Positions 35,973 to 50,900 of a DNA stretch of 64,000 bases are shown piece after piece (within the stretch, counting starts at the first letter, position 1; every line of letters starts with the position of its first letter). Made by a program: the position numbers and the translations under genes. The notes below the pieces were generated by a model. It saw nothing but the letters and a program-made list of their open reading frames with translations, was not told the origin of the DNA and made no database searches. Source of the DNA: Schizochytrium sp. TIO01 (Eukaryota > Sar > Bigyra > Thraustochytrida > Thraustochytriidae); the NCBI GenBank assembly GCA_004764695.1, contig SMSO01000035.1, positions 2,168,001 through 2,232,000 of the forward strand. Reading direction: 5' to 3'.

Positions 35973-38900
35973 ATGGCAACAGTAGCAACTCGAATGATGG
36001 CTTTGAAAACCCTCTGCATCGTCTTTGGACTGCTCAAATACGCTGGGCTGGCCACCGGAGAGACTAGCTTCTCAACACATGTACCTTATACAAATCCTTT
36101 TCAAGTCGAAGTTGGTGAGGAGATTTATATTTCAGATCTCTCCCTTCGGCGTCTTCAAGAAGCTAAACCATGGGAAGCACGCGTAAATGTATGGGCGAGC
36201 GTGGACCATGGCGACCTTTTGTTGAGGTGCCGAGATAACCTTGTACCCGTGGTTGGGTCATCAACCTTCACAAGTTTAGCACGATGGAATCACAGTCTGG
36301 CTATAAGTGGAAAGTTTGAGCATGTAAACCTCGCGCTCTCTTGCCTCTTCTATCGGGCAGCAGAAGACTTTGAAGGAAGTGATCCTATCTCTTTCAGGAT
36401 AAATTTTGGAGACACCCAGGAAAACTCCACAATTAACCTTCAAGTTGCTGCTCCAGCTGACTATGCAGATCGGCCGATATTTTCATTAGCTGTCTCGCGA
36501 ATTCACACTGGTGTTGTGGAGGACACAACCGAACCTTTTCAGTTTGGGGCGTTACTCGAGCCACGTATTAAGACTCCACTGGGCGGTCGAATGACTGTGG
36601 AAGCTATATCAATATCTGGTGGATCCCTTGTTGCTACTGGAGCAACTACTGGCTTGACAAGCATTGAAGCAGAACATGTGATCTCATCGTTAACTTATAC
36701 ACCTGCAAAAAACTATTTTGGTGAAGATGTTATTCAGGTGAACCTTACAAACGAGGCTTCTGGACTTCATAGCCTGCGTTTTGTAATCTTGCATGTCGAA
36801 CCAGAAAATGATCCTCCTGAAATCAATATTGATACCGAGCTGATCACATCAACTGCGTTACATTTTCGCGTAAATCAAGCAACTGTTGTTGGACGCTATC
36901 AAACCAGGGACCTGTTATCTATTGTGGATGTAGATTCATATCGTGGAGAGGAATTTCGTTTTGGTATTCGTGCACCACCCGAGGCAGTTCGATTCTCCTG
37001 GTTGAGTGGAGTCACTATAGACACAATTAATAATACTATGGGATCTGATGATACTGAAACTATCGTCCAAGGAAGGCTGGAGGCTCTCAACGCTCTTTTG
37101 CGAGGTCTCATACTCACTCCACCAAGTGGACCAACTTTGAGCATTTGGCTGTGGGCAGAAGATGGCTTGCATGCACGTTCAAACTTGCAAAAGCTGACAT
37201 TTCAAGTCGATGTTTCATCGCTAGATGTGTCATTGAGTTATGCATCTCATGCTCCGATGAGTTTTCACATGAATGAGGGGGAAACTTTAAGGTTGTCATC
37301 TCTGCAGATGGTGATTCAAACGCACAATAGCGAAGATTCAGTGCACATACAGATTAGTGCTACTCCAGGAACTGGTACTTTTGATCTTGTAGAAGGTGAA
37401 CAACTACCTTATTGGCTTCGACGCGAGGGACTACAGACTTCAAATATTTCATTACATGGTTCAATTGAAGACATCAACGAAGGCATACAACGGCTTCAGT
37501 TTGTAACAGCACTAGGATGGAATAGTGTAAAATTTACCTCCACAGCTACGATTGAAGTTATTGCGAAGATTGAAGAAGAGACTCCGAGAAGCTCTCTCTT
37601 TGCGCAAGTCTTTGTCATGCCTTCAATCGACCCACCGTCTCTAGATTTTTTGTTTCTGCCCATCAATCAAAACATATCCACGTCTTTGCAGCTTGACGGG
37701 GCGCCTATGCAAATTCCTCTTCAATGCAAATTTTCGATTGCAGGTGTATCTCATGCTGAAGCTGTTTTGACAATACCTGTTGAAGCATGCGCGAATATTG
37801 AATTAGCTACGTTTCCTACAGGCTTATATCAGACATACAGGAGCGATGTAGAGATGAAAATCCTTATAATTCAGGGTGATCTAGAGCGTGTCAAGGATGC
37901 ATTGACAAAGCTAATCATTGTTCCTATGCGCTTGGATGAATGTGATGCAATGAATTCTGGCTCTGCTGAATCATTTTTTGACCTTCAAGGGTATGTGAGA
38001 CAGGGTGAACACGTCTCAGATGTGCTTCACCTTCGCGTTCGGATGAGCCCACCTTCACTGCGCATTTTTTTGGTGTCTACGTCTTCTATATTGTCTGTCT
38101 CGTCTAGCACGGCTCCCAATATGGACAATGCAAGCCTCACACTTTCTCCAAATGTTCTCCAGCTACAGACATACCCCGAAGATCCTGACCCTGTTGTCTT
38201 GCGTCAGCAGCAATACACGCTTTGGTTGCAAGCCCGTCTCGGGGAACTTACTACATCTCGGACACCAACTGATGTTGTAACTATTTCAAGCGACAATGGT
38301 AGGTCTCTTGTGATAAAGACATCAAGTTTTGCGACTCTTCAAGCAGTTCTCGCGAACACTCTTTACACTCCTTATGCTGACGTTTCGGGCCTAGAGGAGA
38401 TTCTGGCAGAGTTGCACATTGTGAAGAATGGCGAAGCTTCCAGCCGGCGAGTTAGTGAAGCCTACATTCCTGTGAAAGTTGATGCAGATGAGGATACAAT
38501 TCGCCTATCGTGGGTTCCGGTCTCAAATGAGCTTGTCGAGCTGAGTCGGATAGACCAGGGATGGAACATGCTCGCAAGTCTACAAGGTCTTTCACTCTCA
38601 ACTCGGCGCCCCCTCTCTGATCGCATCACGATGCGCTTTGAGCCACTCAGCAGTCGGTATGAAGTTAAATATGCCGGTTTTCGCATTGTGCCGAGTGCCA
38701 GGCACGGGCTTGCGCAAAATCCCAATACTCATGCTGTACATGGTACTCTTGAGGATGTTGTTTTTGCACTTGAAGAGAACTTGTTGATGGCAAACGTCTC
38801 AATAGCAAGTAGCAAACTTCCTCTTAGAATGTCATTCTCATTAACGTTAATCGTGTCAGAGTTTGATTCAGAGGAAAATGTCATTGCATCTCTTCCTTTG

Positions 38901-41900
38901 ATTTTTAGTAATGTTGACCTGCCACCGGGACACAAGCGGCTATTACCTATTACAATTCTTCTGGATGGTTTTGCAGAACCATTTGCAAATCTGATTGCTA
39001 ACCCACTCCGCATGGATGCTGAGGAAGGTACACAGGTGAGCCTACAACTGCCTTTGCTTCATGTACAAGCGTGGGACGAATCGCAGGCAGGCCATTTAAG
39101 ACTTCAAGCACTTTATGGCAGCTTATTGATTGAAGAGCAAGAGGGTAGTATGCCTCAGAATACCCTGGACAAATTCGAGACTGTTTCTTCGCTAAATGCT
39201 TGGTTGGCTCAAGGCCTTTACTATTTTCCACCAAGTCCAGATTTTGAAGGAGAAGATATTATTGATTTGGCAATATCAGGAAAAGACGGGAAGAACCTCT
39301 ATACAACGAGAATTCCTGTCTTTGTTGGAAGCTTTGTGCTGGGGGTCTCTCCTGAATTATCGCAACGAGCAGATACTGCAAAGCTCACGAAAAGTCAAGA
39401 TATCATTCAAATAACATATGACGCAAACAGTCAGGCAGATTCTTTCCCTGTATTCCAGTTAGCTGGTTTAAAAATCACTGAGGGAACTGTCAGGACGACT
39501 TATGAGATTAAGATTGAGGTATCTGAAGGAAGTGTTAGCTTCCCTTATAAAGCTGGCCTAGCAATTGATCAAAGTGGTCTTTTCTTGCGGGGCTATCGAG
39601 ATAAACTCAATGATGCGTTGGAAAGAGCTCAATACTGGCCGGATCTGAGTCTTGCAAGTGAAGACATCAAAATATTTATTGAGCTAACTCGAGTTGCGGC
39701 ACACTCGAGCATGCATAACAGTGTTGACCTTGCTGTGGCTGCGAAAATACCTCCTTCTACGCGTTTCTCCAATAATCCAGCATTCTTGGAATGGAGTCTC
39801 CTAGGAACCTTTCAACGAAAGGATGAAACCACATCATATCTACGAGGAATGGAAGGTTCAACTCTTTCATTCACAGATCTTGGCTGGGAGTATGTAACAA
39901 CTGCTGAAAGTGAATTCAACGTGATCGAATTGTACATTGTAGCCTCCCAAGGCAGGGTTCAAGTACGGGGTGAAGTCGACTCGAGCATTCATCGTGCCAT
40001 CCCCTCAGGCTCCATTGCAGGTACACTTCAATATCAACAGGTAGCTCGTGACGTTCAGTCTCTTTTGGCTCAAATTGAAATTGTACTTCCCAACCAATGG
40101 AACAGTGAAACATCAGGCAGCCCCTGCTTATTAACTGTTACTTTGGCCGAGTCGTCGCAAAATATCCGTAGCCAGCCGCTGGTAATTCCAATTCACGTCA
40201 TACCAACGCCTTCTGAACCTCAGCTTTCAGGAAACCTTGCTCTAAACGCCAACTCGAAAATTGTATCAGCTAAAAACCTGCGTCTAGAAGGATGGAAGGG
40301 ATATACAGTGGGTCAGCTTCTAGATTTATCTTTCAATGTCACGGGAGGAGATCTCCAGGCGCCCACAAAGACATCTTACTTGGCAATACCGGACCTACGG
40401 TTGCTCCATTCTAATCTTCAGGCAATTCGTATTCTTGTGTCCGGGTTGAATCAAGATATACTTTTGAATGTTTTAATTACAGATCATGACGATGGATCCT
40501 TAATTTGCCAGAATAGCTTCACGTTTTCACAAGTGCAGGCTACAGCACAAGCAGTCATAAGGGTCTATGATCGAGCCCTTTATGTTCCAAAGTCTCAGCA
40601 AACGAAGTTGCAAAACGTAACTTTAATGTTTGAGAGTGAAATGCCATCTATTGTTTTGGCGCTTCATCTGGAGGTGTATCAGGGAGAACTATCGTTCAAT
40701 GCATCAAATAATGCACATACTCGCTGTGAACAAAGAAAGAATGACCGTTTGCTTCGTTGTGTTGGAAGCTCAGAGGCCATTGTATCATTCCTTGAAAGTG
40801 AAGTTTATTACTATCCAAAGAACAACTTCCATGGCATTGATACCCTTATGATATCTGTGTATACTACTTCATTTCATGGTGCGGAAGATGGGCGTGTTCT
40901 TACAGAGGCAAATATTCCTCTACTTGTGGAAAATAGTGTCTCTTCACCCAAGCTTGACTTTCCGCCTTTAATAGAGGAAATCAATGACGTGTACCTGGAC
41001 TCAGCGTTCCGTAACGGAAAAGAGCCCTTGATTCCAATTCCCGTTCATCTTGAAGATCTTAGTGGCCAATCACCATTTGTTCGAATAAGGCTTCGCCAAG
41101 AAGGAGATAATTTACGAGGCAAATGGGAAATTAACCATTTAGCGTATCAAGCGTTGATAACAGTAGCGGATGATACAAGCGAATCGCCCGAAGCACGGTA
41201 CCTCATGCTGGAGGGTTCATTCAGAAAAATTCAGAAGGTATTAGGTTCATATCTAGTGTATCGCTTAGATACTCCTATGAATACTGGAGCTCAATCGGCA
41301 ACGTTATTTGTTGACGCGTGGTTCCATTCAGAAAGTGTTGATCCTTTGCCAAGTTTAACTGCACAACAAGCTCTGTCTATTTCTTCTCTGCAGGATCTAT
41401 ACAAAGATCGTAGTGGGTGTTTTGTAGGCTTTTCGTTGGGATGCCAGGGGCTTTGGCGTCAAGGTCAGCCAAAACTCAATGAGACAGGAATTTCATTTGC
41501 TTGGTCTTCATGGTTTACACAGCCCAAGCGGTCTACTGCTGAAATTTCTGTTGCAGTCAGTGGGGAAGGTGCCATAAAAATCGTAGTTCCAGATGAACTT
41601 CTTGAAGTTTCGTCAGTTAAATGGACGCTTGACTCCAGCGGTACCACCTTGCAACTCACTGCTGCGAGCCTAGCACTTGCCGAGCAATGGGTGCAGTTAC
41701 TGACTCTCTCTCAGAATGATCCATTATCGTACATCGTTGAGCGTCCGCAGCTTTCCATTTCTGCGCGACTTGCAGCAGAATTATCGACCAATCCGACTAT
41801 TGCAACATGCTATCTACCACCTATTGCAATGAAAGAAGAAAGTGGATTTTCAGTGTCGATTGAGTCTGAAGGTCTTTATATAGGCTCTAGTGATGTCCAA

Positions 41901-44900
41901 GCGGTTCTTCCACAGATTGCTGTATCCACGACTGGAAGCAGAGTGGTATCCGGCTTCACTCCCGTTCTTGCTTTTTTACAGGGTCCGGAGAACATGCGAG
42001 TTGTGATCCACCCAGCTGATGTCGCACGCTTAGGACTTGTTGTGTCACGTTCCAGCGAGCTTGGTAGTATTACATTGCAAGCAAGCACACTGTGGGCTTT
42101 GAATGAAGCATTAGGCAGCTGTGTGATACAACGCAGATCAAGTGTACCCTGGAATGGAACAGCTCAGGTTTCGTTGACTCTAGATTATATGCATGTTTTT
42201 GATAACATTCTTACAGTTACAGTAGAGCCAATATCGTTGGTATTTTGGGAGACAACAGGGCAGCCCGGAGTACTGAACCTTCCAACGCTCGCATCTGATT
42301 CACGGGTTTCTTACAGACTGCACCAAGGGCAGCAGATTAAATTTGAGGGTTTATCCATTGCCTCGGGGTTTTATTTGCCAGATTCATCCCTCAGGTCGAT
42401 TCTAGTACAGACATCGTCATCACATGGATTATGGTTGCAAGATGCAGAAGGAATTCTTCAAGGGGCTGTAAAAGGAGGGACATCAGCATCTGAGGACTCA
42501 ATTCTAATTATTTTGGAGCCCTCCAGTAAGAATGACAGCAGTACTGTTTTCGAAAGCCAGCTCTTAAATATGACTTGTGATATAGATTTTGAAACTCACA
42601 TAATCAGTACTAGTGATGCAGTTTCATCAGATAATCTAAGTGGGACCTTCCAGGTAACTTGGAATGGTCAGGTTACGCAGCAATTGAACCACAATATTTC
42701 TAGTGATGAAATGTCAACAGCCTTACAAGCGCTCACCGGATCTGATTATCTTCTAGTATCGCGTGAGGCGAACTCAGACTCTCTTGCTGGAGAGAGTTTC
42801 ATATGGTCAGTCACTTTTGCTGATGCTCTTAGTGGCCCAACAGGTCTTGAATTTGGTATTCTTGATGCTATCTTTTCAAGCTCTTCAGTTGAAGTTCAGG
42901 CGCAGCAAATTCAGTCAATGAATGTACTAGGAGGTTCCTTTCGGCTGAATATTTTTGATCAGACTACTGATCTTATCCCATACGATGTCACTCCTGAAGA
43001 CCTACAGGACGCTATTTCAAATATAGCTCCATGTTTACTATTTAATGGAGTTTCTGTCACCCTTGCAGACTCTATCACTTGGAACCAGCGTATCTTTCGT
43101 ATACAATTCAATATACTTGGTCATTTCCCTTTATTAGGTGCAGATATTGCAAGTCTCGAAGGCGATGGCGCAGCAATCTCTGTTGCACGGGAGCAAGTTG
43201 GCTCCGATAGACCTTGGGCTCTGTTTCAGCTTGTGCATAATGGAATGAGCTCCTCACTCCTAAGTTCCCGAAGCGGTATGATTGAGTTCGCCCAAGCCCT
43301 TGAACAAATCGGTTTGACTGATTATGTGATCACTCAAAGTGGTCATCCAGATGGGGATATGTTCAATGGGTTTGTGTGGTCCGTGCGGTCTGCAAGTGCA
43401 ATAAACTTAGAGATCCGTACACTGGCTTCTTCGGACAAAGATTTGTGGATTACCTCTACAACAAAATCAATAGAGCTTCAAGCTCGAAATGATAGGTCTA
43501 TGAATTTACTCCTGAGTGCGCTTCGTCTTTGCCCAGATGGTTACCGGGTGCCTGGCCGTTCTTCTCTTTCATTTTCAGTTGTCAAAGATCCACGACCAAC
43601 CATTAGTGGCCAATCTGGGGAGCTTCTAATCGATCTCTTTGCAAATACCACAGGCAGCCTAGTAGGAAGTAAAGCTTCATGTAGTCTACAAGATTTGGAT
43701 GATTTAATAAGTGTGGAGGGACTGTTTCCTACATTTGGCAATCTTCTCGAACATCAAATGCTACGGCTTACATGCGCGCCACAACAAAAGCAGTATCACC
43801 TCAGAATCACAAGCTCTCTTGGTCACTTGTATGTCCCAGGGCATTTGAGAGTTGCTGTTATTGAAGGGAAGGCTGCAATTGTATCTCCCACTACTCCTGC
43901 ATTTCAAACTTCTGGTGCTGCAAATCTTACCATGCTAGGTTCGCCAGCTATGCTTGAAGAAGCTCTACAACAAGTTGGGTACTCGATCTCGAACAAAGAG
44001 TCAGTAAATTTTGCCCAAGCTACGCCTCAAGTAACACACTTACAACTTTCTACTCAGCGAAGTGCTACAGCAAATGCTAACAATCCATCTGTTTATGTGC
44101 TACAAACGATCTGCACTTCAGGCATAGTTTCTGGGACATTTAACCTGCAAGTGAGCATCGAGATCTTAGATACTCAGAAGAGGGTACAAGGCCTTGTCAG
44201 CGTCATGACAGCAACACTAGACAGTCAGGCAAGTGAGGAGGATGTAGCTTCAGCACTTCTTAACCTTACGGAATGGCCAGAGGGAGAGACTGTAGAGGTT
44301 AAACGCGCAAGTGAAGCCAACGCACAGCTGACTTGGACGTGGGAGATTACAGTCGTTCACACAGCCGCAGCAAATGGGCGTATTACAAATATTGAGACCA
44401 AAAACGAGTCGTTTGTGTCCTCCAATCTCCAAGTGCAGCCTTCAGCAATTATTTGGGGTATGCCTTCAACTATGACTTCAGAAGTCACTGTATCCTGCCT
44501 TGGAGGGCGTATAGAGTTCAATGCAGTCGCTACAGCAGAAGAAGTTCAACTTGCATTCCCATTTATGGTAGTGGTGACAGGGGGATTGGGATCTTTCTTC
44601 ATTCGCCGCGACATTCTTGGTGCAAGTTTGCCTGAGCTGAGCTGCAGTAGTGACGATTCTTCCATCATTATTCATGAGACGATCTATTCAGAAAGCCGCC
44701 CTCTATGCCGTGACACAATTCATTTTGAAATATCTGATCCTCACAGTGGAAATATTCTTCTGATCAGACAAATTTCAGTTGACAGTATAGCGAGTGTAAG
44801 TGAGCTGACTGAAGCTTATCTGGGTGTATTTTCTCTCTTTCCACTTTTGCACCTACGAGACGATGGAAATTATACAGCTGTACAATTATCTGGGTTCATA

Positions 44901-47900
44901 TTGGAGTCGTCTACAAAGGATAACTTTCCTGTGCCACTGTTTTGCGAAATAGAGTCTGCGGCCAATGCTGAAGTATATTTTTTATCTCCAAGTGGAGATA
45001 AACTTCAGACGCTAACAGCAACATCCTTTGCCACTGCGAAGGCTTCTGTAGGTAAAGAACTTTGGTATAACCCCGCTTCTTTATCTGGTGAATCAGATAC
45101 TGTTACACTTCGTTGTAAACTCGAATTAAACTCGAATGGAGAACTTGCCTACCAGGAAGCCTTTGTGGACCTATTCGTTAGCCACGATTTCGTTTCATTT
45201 TGGATTGTAAATGCTCCTGATTCATTGTCGCTTCAGCCAGGAGATTTATGGAGCTTTGCAGACCAAATAAGTGTTAACACCTCCTCCACAGAAGCAGTAG
45301 AACTTACAATTCAAGCACAGTATGGGTCAATTGCAGGGAGCGAAGTAATTGCAGCTTTATCGACAACTATGCAAGGGTTGCGTCGATTGCGTTTTTCGTT
45401 AGCCGCGGATCGCAGTAGAATTGACCTTTATGGATTCGGCACTGACATAAATTTTGCTTTGAAGGAGCTTAGCTACTTCGCAGCTCGCAAAGGTGAGACC
45501 AACTCAGACATTATTGAAATTATTCTTGATGGGATGCTTCAAGCTGTTATTCGTGTGAATATCCATCCTCAAAATGGTATACTTCTAAACGCGGATTGTG
45601 AATTCTCGAATGGATGTATAGTTTCCCTTGAAGAGGATACAACAGCATGGGTCGCTTCAGTAAGTGGTCTTTATGTCAATGAGGATGCAATCTCACAATG
45701 TGGTGATATCCCTCTTTCATTCCAAGCTGTCTCAACTCGTGGAGCTCTATTTTCGGGATATATTTCAGATATCGAGCAAGGCGGAAGTACAGGAATGGGA
45801 GTTCTTTCATGGAGCGCCGATTCCACCAAAACCAGCATCCGTGCTGGCTTAGATGCCCTCTTGTATACTCCCAAAGAAGATTGGAACGGGCAAGATCTAA
45901 TCTCTATCATATATACTTGCGGTACGCAAAGGTCTCGACTGGACATAACTGTGATGGTGAAACCAGTCGAAGATTTACTCTCACTTGAAACCAAATTGAC
46001 GTCGCAAATCAATATTGGGAATGCCGATACCAAGGTAGGATATTTTACGGTTGTCGACCCTGACCAGATTGGCCACACGTGTGATATGAACATCAAAATG
46101 TCTGCTACAGTTCTATACGGTACCATAGGTATTGAGGATATCAATGGATGCGCATCAGGTGGTGGAGATGCAATGCTTAAAGCAACAAATCAATCTCTTC
46201 AACTTCGTGGATGTGCGACTCGACTCAATGCAGCACTTCATACTTTATTCTATAAGGGACCAAAGGTGCCTCCCATTGATCTGCAGGATGTTTTAACCGT
46301 GACAGTTGAGCGGGTAACAGCTGATGCGAGACCCGCGATGTCCTCAGTAACAGCAAGTATCGTTTTGAAGCTACCAATTACTACTGCAGAGCGATTCCCT
46401 AGTCTGGAGCGACGTGTACTGTCTACTATCGATGACTTTCTACCAAGGTCAACAGTCGAAGCGGCTCTTGGGAGCGAATTGAAAATTGCTGAGTACTTAA
46501 TTGTGAAAGGGGCACTCCTACCACAAAGTAAAGAAGTAGCAGCGGGTGCACTACTTACTATATCCACCAAAGTTGGAACCCTGAGAGTAAATGCTGATAG
46601 ACTTTCACGAGGCCGCTCAGTTAGAATTGCTCTAGTCTCGGATACCCAGATCACCCTTCAGGTCAGTGCAGAGCTTGAAGCTTTTCAGGCTGCTCTTGCT
46701 GCGGTGTCGTATCTTGCTATTCCCTCCGCGCAATCTTTACATAAATGGTTGCCCCGCGAAAAGCATTGGGATGTAGTTACGCTAAGTGTTCGTCCCATAA
46801 TACATTCAGCACATAGTGACCTGAATGACATGTATTCGGTTTCTGTCCCTATCAAGCTTTGGGTTCCCCAAGAACTAATTTTACCAGATTTTCGTATCTT
46901 CGGAAAAGGTTTTGACAGTGAAAGAGGAACCATTGCCCAAGGAGAAAGCTTTGAGATAGCGATTGCTCAAATTGATTCTTTGGAGAAACTCGCCAACCTC
47001 CTCGATGTGAGTGCCGAGGATGTTGAGCTAAGAATAGTCAACCAACCTGCCGTGGGTCACTTCGAGATCTTAGCACAAGCTTGCTACTTTATTAGGTGCG
47101 AGTTATCAAGTGACCAAACTGAGGTTGTCTTGCGTGGGTCTTTTCAGCATATCTTTGAATACTTGCTACCTGAAAATGGATACCTAAAGTTTGTTGCTCC
47201 GACCTCTGGGGCGCTAGGAACTATATCAGTTCTCGCCACGCTCCTGCATATTAGTTCAGAGCTGTACAAGCAAAGCACCTTTCAACTTGACATGATTCAG
47301 ACAAATTTCCACGAGTCGTGCATTCTTGACAGCCTTGAGCTTTATACAGACACATGGCTACAAACAATAGCTCTTGAGAAGCCAGCAGGCATCGGGATAG
47401 TGCTTCAAAACAGAGTAGAGCTCAGTCGTGACGCAGTAGTTACTGCCTCACTGGAGGTTATCAAGGGAAAGGCAGCACTGATTCCTCCGTCTGACATTGG
47501 TTCTGATGTGGAAACACAGTGGTCTAGTTCTGAAATGGTGGTTTTCCGTAGCACTCCAACAAGAGTTAGCGAAATCCTTCGACTTACCCAGATTTTTGCA
47601 GGAAACAATCAAGAGAGGAATGACTCAGAAGATCTCCTCTTCGCCGAACTTCGCGTGAAAATTTCAGCCACAAATTGCTCGCGTTCTCTCGTGCAAGGTA
47701 CTCTTTTCTATTTTGAGGGAAAGTTTGCTAATATAGCATCCACAAATGACACTCTGAGCGTTAGCTTGAATGCACCTGGAGAAGACGTCCTCGTGTATTC
47801 GCAGGAAGCATTTCTTCTCAATTCTTATGTGTCTCTAGAAAGCTTGGGTCGCGATTATCAAACAAAAGATTTTCCATATGTGGTTAAAATATCGAGTTCA

Positions 47901-50900
47901 GCAAACCGTGGCAGATTTCATATCAACGGAATATGTGGCGATGCTGTGGGGGCTGTTTCACAAGCACATGAGATACGTCTAGCAGCCAAACAATCAGAAC
48001 TGCTTATTGCTTGCTTTCAGAAAGTACAATATGTTGCCCCTTTAATAGAGGGTATAGACATCATCTCAATCACAGACGGTCTCCATAACGTGACTCTACC
48101 TGTTTTAGTACTACCTTCAAGAACACCATACATTATTGAATCGCGAAGTACACATTCTATGGCTGAAATAGAAGAGGAACATCTCGATAGCTTAGACTTT
48201 AGCAGTATATTTGGATCACTCTCCTTGTATACCGATGGAAGTATATTGATCGGCGAAAAGTCTTTATATTTAGACATTCATCCTGATCGCAAGGGCGCTA
48301 GAATCTTCTGGAGTTCCGAAAAGTCACCCAAAGAGTACGCCGTGGAGGTAAGCACCATTCCAGAGACTAATATTCTGCGTGTAAGAGGCAGTCTTCAAGA
48401 TATTGAAAATGTCATACAAACGCAAGGCCTGATCTTTTATTCCAAACCCAAAGAGACATGGTGTGGTAAAGACAGAGTACGCATGAGTATAGATGGAATA
48501 CCAGTTCAAATGTTTGCACTAGACATTGTCTGTCACGGTCCAGAATACTTACCAAGATGGAATTACAGTGATTCCCTTGAATCCTTGTATGGAGCTGAAG
48601 GTGTATTTCTGAATCTTAGCAATGCCAAGCTATCCGTAGTCGACCGAGCGTCTGAGACCCATGGCTGTGATTCTGAGGCTTGGATGGTTCGCGTAACTGT
48701 AACTGCAAGCATCCCTGGCTCCGTGGAAGATATTGCGTTCACCCTTTGGAACCATACGCCCGGGGTGTTTACGTCTTTTGGTCGACGGGTAGAATTAATC
48801 GGGTGTTATGAGAACGTGAACGTTGCAATTGGGCAGCTACGATATAAGCCGCCAGTTGGATTTGCTGGGGAAATGATTCTGCAATTTGGTGTAGGTAGAA
48901 TATCCTCTCTAGATGCTGACCAGGGAACCTACAGCGTCAGAGTGCAAGTGCAAGCAAGTGATAATGGACCTCGTATCTTGTACTTCCCACCTAACTATGC
49001 CTTAAGGGTCCAAGAAGGAGAGAGCATTATGATCGGGAACCTTGTCATTCGAGATACCAATGCCGAACGCAGAGATCGAGATGCGTATATTCTTACAGTT
49101 TATTTTTCAGCAGGCACTCTTCAGATTGGTCCCGACGAAGGACTAAATCTTATCACAAATTATGAAAAGAATTCTATTCAACTACGTGGATTGATCACAG
49201 ATATCAACCATGTTCTCCGAGATATAGTCTACATTGCGCCTTTACAGTACTCTGATGAAGTTCGAATTGAGGCAGTCGTATCTGATAGTATTGGTCATTC
49301 TTCACGTGTATTAACTGAAGTTCTAGTGGAAGGAGCAGAAGCAACACTTTCCTTCATTGAAGGCAATCGTACTCTTATTGCGGGAAATAACTACTTATCC
49401 CACCCTCTGCTTGTAACAAAACCTGAATCTGATATCAGCTTGGAGAATGTGTACTCTCTGTCTCAAGATTTGGGCACCACGACTTTTGCAGAGTTGAAAA
49501 TCACAGCTTCTGCAGGTGGAGCTATCCCAGAAATTCAGCAGATCTCTATTCGGAGGTCTACCTTTCTAGATGTACAAGTTGTGCGAGTCACGGCCACGCT
49601 GGGTGCAATCTCTGCGCCAGCAACCTTCGTTCTTTCTTATGATGGCGAGTCTACCACGGCAATTGACCGCATGGCACTTGATGCTGCGTCAAAAGAGATT
49701 GGCGATTCTTTGGGTGAGTCAATAGAGTCCAAATTAACGGCACTTAGTACTGTTGATCGAGTAGAGGTTTCTAGAATACAATACGGCGATTATGATAGTC
49801 GCGAGTGGGTAATCACTTTTTTTCGACAAGAGCCTGGGCCGTTGCTAATCTTAGAATCTGAGAATGATCCCGGCAATGCAGTCGAAATATCTATAGAGCG
49901 TTTGGAAAGCAGCGATGAGATGGTACTCTCAGGGAGTTTTGTCCTTTCTTATGCAGGCCGAACAACTGTACCTCTCTTGTTCTCTGCGCATGCAGCAGAA
50001 CTCGAACGTGCTCTATCTCACATCCCGATTATTGATCTTGTAAAAGTCAACTCCATCTTTCCCAGCAACGACGACGAGGTCTTTGCGGCATGGGAGGTGA
50101 CATTTATCCGACCCGGAGGAGATATACCTTTGCTGAAGAGTCGAATTCTGAATTCAAGTGTGGCAGGCACATCAGTCAAAATGGAAGTCATAGAAGTTCA
50201 AAAAGGTTTTGGTCTTGCACCAGTACAACGAGTCACTACGAAAGCAGAACATAAGAACCAGGTCATAGCTCTTCGCACTACTGCAACTTCAGGACCCTTA
50301 GCAGGAACGTTCCAGTTGTCTCTAGACCTCACGAGTCTTGGTGGGCAGAAAGCAGTATCAACAACAATTGACCACGCAGCTGTGGCCTCTATAAGTGAGG
50401 AGATTGTTCATGCATCACATGGGGCTCGTCCAGGTGAAAGCTTAGAGTCAATTCTGAACAATATGCTACGCAATGCTGCGCGAGGCGTAGAGAACTCGAT
50501 CCGAGAATTTCATTACGCGCAAATGTTCGTTACAGTATCGCGAACAGATCAAATATGTGACTATACATGCCAACTACATCAATCAGACTATAGTGCTCCT
50601 CTATGCTCTGTAAATGCGACATGCGATATGTGCATTGGGAAATGTGCAGATGGCATGGTGAAACGCTGTTATGATGACGATGAATGTGAATCTGGAATAT
50701 GCGAATTCGGGCACGGGGAGTGCCTTTCTACAGGAGAGAAATGCAATGCCCACTCTGATTGCATCGGAACTGGTGTATGTTCAACTTTTGACTGTCGAGC
50801 AAATGTAGAAGGTGGATACACCTGGATCATTGAGTTTCACAATGCACCTGCAAATCTGCCAATGCTCGAAATATCATCCAGCAAATTATACGCAGATGAG